Assembly (NCBI RefSeq): GCF_022321485.1
Contig: NZ_JAKOGG010000015.1
Location: forward strand, 30,574-94,573
Reading direction: 5' to 3'
DNA: 64,000 nucleotides
Source of the DNA: Shewanella electrica
Lineage (GTDB): Bacteria > Pseudomonadota > Gammaproteobacteria > Enterobacterales > Shewanellaceae
In this document: one piece after another, positions 27,194-36,373 of the stretch
Layout: every line of letters starts with the position of its first letter
How positions within the stretch are numbered: the stretch's first letter is position 1
Notes under the pieces: model-generated
Seen by the model: only the letters and a program-made list of their open reading frames with translations
The model's database searches: none
Told to the model about the DNA's origin: nothing
Made by a program: the position numbers and the translations under genes

Positions 27194-30100
27194 ATGATGA
27201 ATTTAACCCTATTGGTCGCCACGATCGCGCTTTGTTATGTCTGTTTACTGTGTTTGTTAGCTTGGGGCGCTGAGCGTTGGTTTGGTAATTTCACCAAAAA
27301 AATGCAGCACTGGATCTACTCCCTTAGCTTAGCGGTCTATTGCTCCTCGTGGAGTTTTCTCGGCACCGTTGGTCAATCGGTGAATGATTTTTGGTCGTTT
27401 GTGCCGATTTTTGTCGGGCCAATTCTGGTGTTTATGCTTGGCTTTGGCTTGTTGCGCAAAATGGTGATTGTCTCCAAAGCGCAGAATATTACTTCGGTGG
27501 CTGACTTTATCGCGGCACGTTACGGTAAGTCGCAGCCGCTGGCGGTGCTGGTCACCTTGATTGCCATGTTCGGTATCATGCCGTATATCGCATTGCAGCT
27601 TAAAGCCATGGTGTTTGGTTTTAACTTGTTCCAGCCCAGTGGTGAGCCGCTTAATGGCTCGCTGGTCGCGCTAGCCATCTCAGTCTGGCTTGCCATTTTT
27701 GCCATTCTGTTTGGCACGCGCAAACTAGATGCTACTGAGCATAACCCCGGCATGATGCTTGCCATTGCCTTTGAGTCGCTCATTAAATTAACCGCTTTTT
27801 TGCTGCTGGGCTTGGTGGTGGTGTTTGGCGTGTTTGGCGGTTTTGGTCCGCTGTGGCATCAGGCGACCGAAGCGGGCATTGTGCAACATCCGAACATGCG
27901 CTTGGAGCTGATCGTTCCTGAAATGCTGGTGGGCATGGCGGCGTTTTTGTGTATGCCGCGCATGTTCCATGTGATGGTGGTGGAAGCGCAAAACGACCGC
28001 AATTTGCGTAAAGCGCGTTGGGTATTTCCTATCTATTTGGTGCTGTTTGGCAGTTTGGTGGGGCCGTTGGCGCTGGCAGGTAAACTGCTACTGGGTGACA
28101 CCGTGATGCCAGATACCTACGTGATCAATTTGCCGTTGGCGATGGGCAAAGAGTGGCTGGCGGTGATTGCGCTGTTGGGCACGATGTCGGCAGCCACCAG
28201 CATGGTGATTGTGGCGGTGGTGACCATCAGCATCATGATCAGTAACGAATGGTTGGTGCCAGTGTTATTGCGCACTGGGCAGATCAAACGTAGCAACTTT
28301 AGCCAATTCTCCACGCAACTGTTGTATGTGCGGCGTATCTCGATTGTGCTGATTTTGGCGATGGGCTACGTGGCTTATCTGAGTTTTCAGCACAATGATT
28401 CGTTATCGCATCTTGGTATGTTGGCGTTCGGTGCTTTCGCGCAGTTGTCGCCAGCGTTAGTGGGTGGTTTGTATTGGAAGCGCGGTAATCGTTCTGGCGT
28501 CATGCTCGGGTTGGCGCTGGGCTTTGGTGCTTGGGCGGTGTTGTTATTCCGCGAAGCGGCGATTTCTGGCGAGCTGTTTACCTCCGGTCTGTCAACCTTT
28601 ACCGACGTGACCCCCAAAATTCACGACATTCTGACCGCGTTAATCGTTAACTGGGTGTTCTATATTCTGGGGTCGGCATGGTTCCGTGCCGGGGTGGTGG
28701 AGCGGATTCAAGCCAGTGCGTTTGTGGTGCCGGGACAACTGCGTAACAGCGGTAACCGCCGCGCCGTACAGATCAGCCAGCAAGATTTGTTGATCCTTGC
28801 CAGCCGTTTTGTCAGTCCAACCCGCGCCTATGAGAGCTTCTCGCGTTTCTCGCCAGAGGCAGTACGCAGTGACAGTTGGCACAAGTCCGCCTCGCGCGGG
28901 TTGATCAACCACACCGAGCATCTGCTCGCTGGGGTACTGGGTGCCTCGAGTGCTGCGGTGGTGATGGATTCGGTGCTTGAAGGACGCGACCTAGCGCTGG
29001 ATGAAGTGTTCAGCTTAGTGGACGACGCCTCATCGCAGGTGTTGCTCAGTCAAGACATGCTCCGCGCCGCCATTGAACACGCTAACGAAGGTATGAGCGT
29101 GGTTGATAAGGAACTCAACTTGGTGGCGTGGAATTACCGTTACGAAGAGTTGTACCGCTATCCGAAAGACTTTCTCCAGCCCGGTATGCCCATTGCCAAG
29201 GTGATCCGCTTCAACGCTGCCCGCGGATATTGTGGTGTGGGTAGCATTGATGAGCACGTAGAAAAACGGCTCAATCACATGCGAGCGGGTACGGCACATA
29301 GTTCAGAGCGGCAGCGTAAAGATGGCAAGGTCATCAAAATCCAAGGCAACCCAATGCCGGACGGCGGTTTTGTTATGACGTTTACCGACATCACTCAGTA
29401 CCGTGAGCAGCAAAAGGCGTTACAAGCCTCGAACGAAAACTTGGAGGCAAGGGTTCGTGAACGTACCTACGAACTGGCGTTGCTGAATAGCCAATTGTTG
29501 GAAGCCAAATCACAGGAGGAGATGGCTAACGCCTCGAAAAGTCGTTTCCTTGCGGCGGTGGGGCATGATTTGATGCAGCCTCTTAACGCGGCGCGACTGT
29601 TCACCGCTTCATTAAATCAACATCCAAATGTGCCGCCAGATGTGCAGCAGACGCTAAGCCACATTAATGGCTCTTTGAAAAATGCGGGCGAGTTACTCAC
29701 CGATTTGCTCGATATTTCACGCTTGGATTCCGGCAAAGTGGATGTGAAACGGCGTGATTTTTCGATTTCCGAGATCTTAGCCACCATGGCGGTGGAGTTT
29801 GAGGCGATGTCGAAGGATTACAGCATTAGCTTTGCGGTGGTGCCGTGCGAAGTCACGGTTAACTCCGACCCGTCATTGCTGCGCCGTGTTATTCAAAACT
29901 TTCTCACCAATGCTTTCCGTTATGCCAAAGGGGGCAAAGTGTTGTTGGGCTGTCGTCACCGTCATGACAGCATTGAAATCCAAGTGCTTGATACCGGCTG
30001 CGGCATTGAAGCTGACAAGCTCAAAGCGATTTTCCAAGAGTTTAAGCGCATCGATAATCCCCACTCCAAAAGTGCGAATGGCTTAGGTTTAGGGCTGGCG

Positions 30101-30622
30101 ATTGCCGAACGTATCAGCAAGGTACTTGATCATGAGATTAAGGTGCACTCTATCCATGGTCGTGGCTCGGTGTTTTCGGTGACGGTGCCGATTGGTGCCA
30201 GTATCACCGCACCGAAGAAACCCATCGCCCCAGCGGTACGAACGTTGGCGGGCGTACAAGTGCTGTGTATTGATAACGAAGAGTCGATTCTGGCGGGCTT
30301 AGAAAGCTTATTAACTCGTTGGAAATGCGAAGTGGTTTGTGCCAACGACATTGATGACGCGCGTATCAAACTGGGGTTGAAAGGTGTGGCGCCTGATATT
30401 GTGCTGGCCGACTACCATTTGGATGATGGCAAAAATGGCCTCGATGCCATGAATGCCATCCGCGCTGCTTACGGTGAGTCATTACCGGGGATTTTAATCA
30501 CCGCCAATACGAATAAGGCGGTGATCGACGAGGTGGAACAATTGGGTTACCACTATATGGCGAAGATGGTTAAGCCTGCGGCTCTGCGGGCGCTAATTTC
30601 AAGCTTGGTGAAACGTCGCTAA
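27194..30622 (+). CDS. crbS: CrbS-type sodium:solute symporter / hybrid histidine kinase
   Basis: The 1142-residue protein has an N-terminal SLC5/SSSF symporter-like domain with about 13 membrane segments (residues 1-500), a linker, a PAS domain (about 625-740), a coiled coil, HisKA with the phospho-acceptor His791 (VGHDLMQPLN), a HATPase domain ending near 1005 and a C-terminal receiver domain with Asp1073 (LADYHLDDG). In Vibrio and Pseudomonas, CrbS-type kinases with the LuxR regulator CrbR activate acs. The divergent position next to acs supports that identity. ATG 27194 and ATG 27197 are both possible starts. The 3' end overlaps the convergent PAP2 gene by 53 nt. Confidence 0.85.
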   Translation: MMNLTLLVATIALCYVCLLCLLAWGAERWFGNFTKKMQHWIYSLSLAVYCSSWSFLGTVGQSVNDFWSFVPIFVGPILVFMLGFGLLRKMVIVSKAQNITSVADFIAARYGKSQPLAVLVTLIAMFGIMPYIALQLKAMVFGFNLFQPSGEPLNGSLVALAISVWLAIFAILFGTRKLDATEHNPGMMLAIAFESLIKLTAFLLLGLVVVFGVFGGFGPLWHQATEAGIVQHPNMRLELIVPEMLVGMAAFLCMPRMFHVMVVEAQNDRNLRKARWVFPIYLVLFGSLVGPLALAGKLLLGDTVMPDTYVINLPLAMGKEWLAVIALLGTMSAATSMVIVAVVTISIMISNEWLVPVLLRTGQIKRSNFSQFSTQLLYVRRISIVLILAMGYVAYLSFQHNDSLSHLGMLAFGAFAQLSPALVGGLYWKRGNRSGVMLGLALGFGAWAVLLFREAAISGELFTSGLSTFTDVTPKIHDILTALIVNWVFYILGSAWFRAGVVERIQASAFVVPGQLRNSGNRRAVQISQQDLLILASRFVSPTRAYESFSRFSPEAVRSDSWHKSASRGLINHTEHLLAGVLGASSAAVVMDSVLEGRDLALDEVFSLVDDASSQVLLSQDMLRAAIEHANEGMSVVDKELNLVAWNYRYEELYRYPKDFLQPGMPIAKVIRFNAARGYCGVGSIDEHVEKRLNHMRAGTAHSSERQRKDGKVIKIQGNPMPDGGFVMTFTDITQYREQQKALQASNENLEARVRERTYELALLNSQLLEAKSQEEMANASKSRFLAAVGHDLMQPLNAARLFTASLNQHPNVPPDVQQTLSHINGSLKNAGELLTDLLDISRLDSGKVDVKRRDFSISEILATMAVEFEAMSKDYSISFAVVPCEVTVNSDPSLLRRVIQNFLTNAFRYAKGGKVLLGCRHRHDSIEIQVLDTGCGIEADKLKAIFQEFKRIDNPHSKSANGLGLGLAIAERISKVLDHEIKVHSIHGRGSVFSVTVPIGASITAPKKPIAPAVRTLAGVQVLCIDNEESILAGLESLLTRWKCEVVCANDIDDARIKLGLKGVAPDIVLADYHLDDGKNGLDAMNAIRAAYGESLPGILITANTNKAVIDEVEQLGYHYMAKMVKPAALRALISSLVKRR

Positions 30623-31340
30623 GCGGCTCAGTTTTGGCGGCGCTTTGCCACGGCCGATAACATACGCCGTACCAGCAGGTGGCGACCAACCATGCGAGCC
30701 ACAAGCTGGTGAGATCGTGGCTCAGAAAGTGGGCGCCGCGTAATTCTTGCGTGACTGCGAAGGTGACGCCTAACGCCGTTGCCAGTATTAATAAGGGTTT
30801 GCGCCACGCGGGTTTATTCACGCGGGCGAAGTAGTACATTGCCACCCAGGCAAAAGCACCGCTAGAGTGACCGCCTGGATAACATTGTCCGAGTGTTTGT
30901 TGGCTAAATAGGCTGTTGGGAAACATCACCAACGGTTTGTCGCCGCCGAACATAGCAAGATCCCATGGACAACTGACATTGGTGAGCGATTTACCATAGC
31001 GCACCAACACAATGGTGCTGGCGACACTGAGCAGTACCATCAACAAACTACGGCGATAATGGCGCCATTGCGGCCGTAGCTGGCTAGCAATAGTTGCCAC
31101 GATCAACAGTAGCGACATCAAAGTGACCAGTTGTTTACCGCCATTATGTAGCACTTGTTCAAATAACCTTTGATGACGTAGCGGCCACGGCGCACCACCT
31201 TGCAAGTGAAACAGCCAGTTGGCTAATAAAACATCAATGTGCCAGCGGTTGAGCGCACTTAACACTAACACACCCATCACCAAGGGAACACCGAGCTGCT
31301 TTGCGCTCCAACGAGCGGTCGAAAAAGGTTGCTGTATCAA
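30570..31340 (-). CDS. PAP2-family membrane phosphatase
   Basis: The 256-residue protein has about six membrane segments and the PAP2 acid-phosphatase motifs: KSLTNVSCPWDL (variant motif 1), YPGGHSSGAF (motif 2, catalytic His) and RGAHFLSHDL (motif 3, nucleophile His). The CPWDL form is common in bacterial lipid-phosphate and undecaprenyl-pyrophosphate-type phosphatases, so a lipid phosphate is the probable substrate. The start appears to be TTG 31340; no ATG precedes Met23. The last 18 codons overlap crbS on the opposite strand, and these codons encode a polar tail after the last helix. Confidence 0.83.
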   Translation of the reverse strand: MIQQPFSTARWSAKQLGVPLVMGVLVLSALNRWHIDVLLANWLFHLQGGAPWPLRHQRLFEQVLHNGGKQLVTLMSLLLIVATIASQLRPQWRHYRRSLLMVLLSVASTIVLVRYGKSLTNVSCPWDLAMFGGDKPLVMFPNSLFSQQTLGQCYPGGHSSGAFAWVAMYYFARVNKPAWRKPLLILATALGVTFAVTQELRGAHFLSHDLTSLWLAWLVATCWYGVCYRPWQSAAKTEPLSDVSPSLKLAPAEPQA

Positions 31341-31496
31341 GGCGTGTATCCAGTAAGAAACTAATGCAACCGATTCTGGAGCGAATAAATTAAGGTTTTC
31401 TTAAGTGCAGGCGCACGGCGGCGTGGGTGGTTTTATTAGACCACTACATATAGCACAGGACAGGACTATTCTGCCTTAAGTGACACCTTGGCGGTT

Positions 31497-31609
31497 GTTA
31501 AACGCGTCCTGAACTTTGTTGTGTCCAGCTTGCTTCGTCGCCCAAGCGTCACAGGCCGCGCCTAGTTTAATCTGAACAAAAATCAAACATCAAAGATCAT
31601 CAGCCCCTA
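31497..31609 (-). mobile_element. MITE-like element, copy B (one-ended, truncated)
   Basis: Read on the minus strand it begins TAGGGGCTGATGATCTTTG and runs in parallel with the left half of copy A: the ATTTTTGTTCA segment, the ACGCTT...AAGCAAGCTGG segment, then ACAAAGTTCAGGACGCGTTTAA. It stops where the copy A centre begins and has no second terminal repeat. It occupies most of the 382-nt gap between the PAP2 gene and the EAL gene. The rest of that gap shows nothing clear. Confidence 0.75.
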
Positions 31610-31722
31610 ACGAGATGCAACAATATTTGATTGTCGCAGGTTGAGTTTGCGTGAAAACTGACTAAGTTTTAAAGGACAATCTGTTTCAGCTGTTGCTTGT
31701 CATTCAGCAACATTGGGGGCTC

Positions 31723-33975
31723 ATGGACGACGAATTATTTATCTTTTCGCCAGAGGTTGCAGCAAAAAACGGTGACGTTGAATCATCGCGTGCTTGGCAT
31801 GTGCTTTCAGTGGAGGATGATGCCAACTATCAAGCCAGCTTGGTCAATATTCTTGAAGGATACGTGGTCAAGCAACAAGCTATTCATATGCATACTGCGG
31901 TTAGCGCTGCCCATGCGGCCGAAGTGATTGCTGCCACGCCAGAGCTGTCGGTCGTGCTATTGGATGTGGTCATGGAGGACGACGATGCGGGCTTGCGGTT
32001 AGTGGACACCATTCGGCATGTCATTGGTAACAGCACGTTACGGGTGATTTTGCTCACCGGTCAAGCAGGCATGGCGCCCTTTACCGATGTCATGCAACGT
32101 TATGATATTGATGAGTATTGGCAAAAAACCGATCTTACCGCCGATAAAATCCGCAGCGTAGTTGCTGCACACATTCGTACTTGGAGCGCGTATCACGAAC
32201 TAGAACAAGCGCGCAAAGGGCTGACAATGGTGGTGGAAGCCTCGCGAGAGCTGTCACGTCTTAGCGATATTAAAGAGTACGCTAATTTGCTGCTGGCGAA
32301 AGTGAGCCGCATTATTGACGCCAGTATCGGCGGCATTATCTGCGCGCAACGTGATGATATAGCGCATCTCAGTGAATATAAAGTTGTCAGCCATTCGGGG
32401 ATATTTAGCGAACTATGCCAAACCAGTGTGCAAACCCTTGGTCAGCTACCAGTACCTTACTGTGAACGGCTTAACCCACTCATTGCTCGCTGTCACCAAC
32501 TTAAACAGCATCAGTTTGACGACAATTTCAGTGTGCTGTATTTCGCGGCGGATAAAGTCAATGACGCCAGTAAATTCATGATGGTGGTGGAGTCGCAAAC
32601 GCCGTTAAGTGATTACCACATTAACCTGCTCAAAGTATTTAGTGAGAACGTGAGCAATGGCTTCAACAACATTCTGCTTTGTAATCGCCTTAGTGAACTC
32701 GCCTACTATGACGCTGAGCTGCATATTCCTAATCGGGCGTGGATGCAGCGCTTTATCAATAATCTGTCGCAGGACGAACGGCAAAATGCGCTGATTTTGG
32801 CAATTACCATTCGTGACTATTACGACTTGGTGTTGAGTATTCCAACAACGTCTTTTGCTGAGGTCTTGTCTCAGTTTTATCAAGCCATTGGTACAGCGAT
32901 GCCGACGGAACGATACATTGCCCGCGTCAACGATGATTGCTTTGCGGTAATGCTGCATAAAACGGATCTGCTACAGCCACAACCCTTAGTGGAACTTGAC
33001 CATGTGGAAATCAGTGCCGACCGCATGCAATTGCATATTGAAGTGAATACGGTGTTGATGGATTTAGCCCTACTTAATGGGGAGGACGCAGATAGCATCA
33101 TCCATCTACTTAGTTCTACCGTGCAGCACGGTCGTAAATCCCATCATCATTACACGGAATATACCAACGAGTTTCGCGCCGATATTTTAGCGCGGCATAA
33201 GTTGTTGCAAGGCTTGAATTGCGCCATAGATGAGCAGCAGTTGGTGCTGGCATTGCAGCCTAAGGTGCGTTTAAGTGATGAGTCCGTTGTCGGGTTTGAA
33301 GCATTGCTGCGCTGGAAGCTACCGTCTGGTGAGGTGGTGTCTCCGGGGGCATTTATCCCCATCGCCGAGATGTCTGGCCTGATCAACAAAGTGGATAATC
33401 ATGTGTTTCATCTCACGCTCGCAGCGCTAGAACAGCTCGAACAGCAACAAATTCACGTGCCCGTATCGTTCAATGTCACCGTGTCGGACCTTGAAAACGA
33501 TAGTTTTGTCGATGAAATTTTGCAATTTGCCCTCAGCGCCAGCCCTTTAGCAAAACTGCTGGAAATTGAAATTACTGAGTCGCAGGCGATGGAAGATTAC
33601 CAACGCATCAAGCCGATTCTTAAACAGCTGATGAGTTGTGGCGTTGGCGTCAATATTGATGACTTCGGCACTGGCTATTCCTCGCTGAAACATATTGCTG
33701 AGCTTGGCGCGACCCATTTGAAGATTGATCAAACCTTTGTCGCGGCCATGATGCAAAACGAGGCGGGAAACGATGTTGTCGATATTATTATCAGATTGGG
33801 TCATCGTTTTAACTTCACTGTGGTGGCCGAAGGTGTAGAAACCATTGCCCAACGCGAACGCCTGCAACAGCTGGGGTGCCAAGTTGGTCAAGGCTATCTC
33901 TTCGCTAAACCGATGGAACTGCCACAGTTATTGGCATGGCTAACAGATAAAAATCTCATCTCCCTTAAGTCATAG
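31723..33975 (+). CDS. Response-regulator c-di-GMP phosphodiesterase (REC - sensor - degenerate GGDEF - EAL)
   Basis: The 750-residue protein has a receiver domain (about 25-150; phospho-acceptor Asp81 in LLDVVMEDDD), a DUF3369/GAF-like middle (155-330), a GGDEF-like region whose signature is replaced by RVNDDCFAV, and an intact EAL domain from Glu526 (EALLRW). The EAL catalytic set is visible: EITES, IDDFGTGYSSL, LKID, VAEGVET and the final GQGYLFAKP. It should hydrolyse c-di-GMP, with cyclase activity unlikely. ATG 31723 is preferred (GGGG 5 nt upstream). A sensor kinase follows 8 nt downstream, presumably its phosphodonor. Confidence 0.87.
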   Translation: MDDELFIFSPEVAAKNGDVESSRAWHVLSVEDDANYQASLVNILEGYVVKQQAIHMHTAVSAAHAAEVIAATPELSVVLLDVVMEDDDAGLRLVDTIRHVIGNSTLRVILLTGQAGMAPFTDVMQRYDIDEYWQKTDLTADKIRSVVAAHIRTWSAYHELEQARKGLTMVVEASRELSRLSDIKEYANLLLAKVSRIIDASIGGIICAQRDDIAHLSEYKVVSHSGIFSELCQTSVQTLGQLPVPYCERLNPLIARCHQLKQHQFDDNFSVLYFAADKVNDASKFMMVVESQTPLSDYHINLLKVFSENVSNGFNNILLCNRLSELAYYDAELHIPNRAWMQRFINNLSQDERQNALILAITIRDYYDLVLSIPTTSFAEVLSQFYQAIGTAMPTERYIARVNDDCFAVMLHKTDLLQPQPLVELDHVEISADRMQLHIEVNTVLMDLALLNGEDADSIIHLLSSTVQHGRKSHHHYTEYTNEFRADILARHKLLQGLNCAIDEQQLVLALQPKVRLSDESVVGFEALLRWKLPSGEVVSPGAFIPIAEMSGLINKVDNHVFHLTLAALEQLEQQQIHVPVSFNVTVSDLENDSFVDEILQFALSASPLAKLLEIEITESQAMEDYQRIKPILKQLMSCGVGVNIDDFGTGYSSLKHIAELGATHLKIDQTFVAAMMQNEAGNDVVDIIIRLGHRFNFTVVAEGVETIAQRERLQQLGCQVGQGYLFAKPMELPQLLAWLTDKNLISLKS

Positions 33976-33983
33976 GCGGCGTA

Positions 33984-35891
33984 ATGCACAAAAAATTCGA
34001 TGGCCGAACCAAAGTACGCATCCTTACAGTGGTGCATTTGGTTGGGATTATTTTGTTTGCCGCAGTGTCAGCGTTACTGATGTACAACGTCCAGTTCAAT
34101 GCCAAATATCGTGATGTGGTAACTAAACAGAGTGATGTGTTACATCGTGCAGGACGGATGGCGGTACAGGAGCTGGCGGAGTTAGAAAACTTTATCCGGC
34201 TGCTATCGATTAACGGTGTCGTCCGCCAGAGTATTCTAGCCGAGCAGCCGTTGATGTTACCGCAGTTACAGCAGGAGTTTGTGGTGTTTGGTCGCCACAT
34301 TCAAAATTTGCTACAGATCCGCTGGATAGATAACAGTGGCAATGAAAAAGTGCGCGTAGATGTCGAAGCCGGACGTGCCTTTGGTGTGTTAAGCGAAGAG
34401 CTACAGTATAAAGGTGATCGTTACTATTTTGTTGAAGGCATGGCAGTGGCATCGCCTCATGTCTATTTGAGTCCGCTCGATCTCAATGTCGAGCATGGCC
34501 GTATCGTCATTCCTTATGAACCGACGGTGCGCATCACTTTGCGTACTGAGCCGAGCGAAGGTTTGCGCAGTGGCTTGTTGGTCATTAACTATAATCTTGG
34601 ACCATTTCTGCAACGTATTAGTCAACTTGCGGCGGCGGATATCAGCATTGAACTGACCAATAACGATGGGTATTGGTTTGTGCATCGCGATCCTGATAAT
34701 TGTTGGGGACGGGATCTTAATCATCCCGAGTTGACGTTAGCCAATGCGGAACCTGCGCTGTGGCAACAGATACAACAATCAGACTATTTTATTGGTCAGA
34801 TGATCAATAACCGCTTAGTTAGCTTTCAACGTGAAAGCATCAGCGATACTGGCTTTGTCATTCCAGATAGAAAAATCAACATCCTTGTATCAACACCTGA
34901 GGCGATCATTGTTGCGATGAAGCAAAATGCCATGTTGCCAGCCTTGTTGCTCGGTGGTGTCGTGTTATTGATCGGCATCCTCTTCATTGTGCGCGATTAT
35001 TTCAGCCGCATGGCCATTGAACGACTAAGCACGACCTTAGCGCTAGAGCGGGATTCACTAGCCGAAGCCAACGAGCAGTTAGATACCCATTTGCGACAGA
35101 TGAGCCTATTGCAAGACGATCTGGCGGAGTCTAAGCGGCTATCATCGCTTGGTATTATGGTGGCGGGTGTTTCTCACGAAATGAACACGCCGCTTGGGGG
35201 CGCCTTATTATCGATCTCAGAAGTCAACCGACAATTTGGACTGTTGCAACATGCACTGCAACGCGGCTTAACCAAAAGTGCATTAGATGAGTTTATGGAC
35301 AAAACTAAGGCGGCGTTAACGCTCACTGATCTCAATTTACGTCAAGCCAATAGCATCATTAAAAGCTTTAAACGGATGACGGTGGATCGCATCAATGACG
35401 AATTTACCGACACCCAACTCGCGCAGTTAGTTGACGATCTGTTGCAAGCTTTGCAGTCCACTTTTAAAAACGCTAACGTCACCGTGAACTCATCGATCCC
35501 ACCAGAGGTACGGTTAATCACCCAACCGGGCATTTTATCTCAGGTGCTACAGAACCTATTACTCAACGCCGTTGACCATGCTTTTGATGGTGCCAAGCAA
35601 GGGCATATCTTCATTAGTTGCGAAGAGCAAGCCGCACACCTTGTTATTGTGGTCGCTGATGATGGCTGTGGCATTGCTCCGGCCATGCTCGATAAAATAT
35701 TCGACCCATTTGTGACCAAACAGCGCGGTAAAAAACATACCGGGCTAGGGCTACACCTAGTGCATCAGTGGGTTAATCATTGCTTGTATGGCAGCATTTG
35801 TGCGCGGTCATTAAAGTTAGGGAGCAGCTTTGAAATCAAGCTGTTAAAGAACCCATTACCTCGGGTGGATACTCAACACCGCAGCGAATAA
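33984..35891 (+). CDS. Membrane sensor histidine kinase with periplasmic Cache-like domain
   Basis: The 635-residue protein has a first membrane segment (about 12-34), a periplasmic sensor region of about 265 residues (35-305) with the YFVEGMAVASPHVYLSPLDLNVEHG pattern typical of dCache/LuxQ-like domains, a second membrane segment (312-332), a coiled coil, HisKA (His398 in VAGVSHEMNTPLGGA) and a HATPase domain (DDGCGIAP, GKKHTGLGLH). The GVSHEMNTPLG H-box is typical of the HK4/NtrB-like group. It lies 8 nt after the REC-EAL gene, forming a probable two-component c-di-GMP module. The signal is unknown. The 49-bp repeat array begins about 30 nt after its stop. Confidence 0.87.
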   Translation: MHKKFDGRTKVRILTVVHLVGIILFAAVSALLMYNVQFNAKYRDVVTKQSDVLHRAGRMAVQELAELENFIRLLSINGVVRQSILAEQPLMLPQLQQEFVVFGRHIQNLLQIRWIDNSGNEKVRVDVEAGRAFGVLSEELQYKGDRYYFVEGMAVASPHVYLSPLDLNVEHGRIVIPYEPTVRITLRTEPSEGLRSGLLVINYNLGPFLQRISQLAAADISIELTNNDGYWFVHRDPDNCWGRDLNHPELTLANAEPALWQQIQQSDYFIGQMINNRLVSFQRESISDTGFVIPDRKINILVSTPEAIIVAMKQNAMLPALLLGGVVLLIGILFIVRDYFSRMAIERLSTTLALERDSLAEANEQLDTHLRQMSLLQDDLAESKRLSSLGIMVAGVSHEMNTPLGGALLSISEVNRQFGLLQHALQRGLTKSALDEFMDKTKAALTLTDLNLRQANSIIKSFKRMTVDRINDEFTDTQLAQLVDDLLQALQSTFKNANVTVNSSIPPEVRLITQPGILSQVLQNLLLNAVDHAFDGAKQGHIFISCEEQAAHLVIVVADDGCGIAPAMLDKIFDPFVTKQRGKKHTGLGLHLVHQWVNHCLYGSICARSLKLGSSFEIKLLKNPLPRVDTQHRSE

Positions 35892-35970
35892 ACAGGGATC
35901 GCAACGCGCAGCCCGATGCTCGAAATTCGCCACTCGCTGTTCGAAACTCGTATCTCGCATCTTGCTACTC

Positions 35971-36372
35971 GCAACCTGCAACTTGTCGCTTACTGTTCGA
36001 AACTCGTATCTAGCTACGCGCAACCTGCAACTTGTCGCTCGCTGTTCGAAACTCGTATCTCGTCGCTCGCAACCTGCAACTTGTCGCTTGCTGTTCGAAA
36101 CTCGTATCGCGTCGCTCGCAACCTGCAACTTGTCGCTTGCTGTTCGAAGCTCGTATCGCGTCGCTCGCAACCTGCAACTTGTCACTCGCTGTTCGAAACT
36201 CGTATCTAGCTACGCGCAACCTGCAACTTGTCGCTTACTGTTCGAGACTCGTATCGCGCTACGCGCAACCTGCAACTTGTCGCTTACTGTTAGAGACTCG
36301 TATCGCGCTACGCGCAACCTGCAACTTGTCACTCGCTGTTCGAAACTCGTATCTCGTCGCTCGCAACCTGCG
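35971..36372. repeat. 49-bp tandem repeat array, eight full units
   Basis: The segment GCAACCTGCAACTTGTC recurs at 35971, 36020, 36069, 36118, 36167, 36216, 36265, 36314 and 36363, always exactly 49 nt apart: eight full units plus the first 10 nt of a ninth. A diverged partial unit occupies about 35917-35970. Units share GTTCGAAACTCGTATC and differ mainly at two places: (A/G)CT(T/C)(A/G)CT, and the junction written either TAGCTACGC/CGCTACGC or TCGTCGCTC/CGTCGCTC. There are no unique spacers, so it is a minisatellite and not CRISPR. It fills the gap between the sensor kinase and the chemoreceptor gene and ends just before the latter's stop codon. Confidence 0.95.
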
Positions 36373-36373
36373 C

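Noticed and set aside
35917-36373. CRISPR-like repeat pattern
   Set aside because: Units are contiguous 49-bp tandem copies; the variable positions draw on a few shared alternatives and there are no unique spacers or cas genes.
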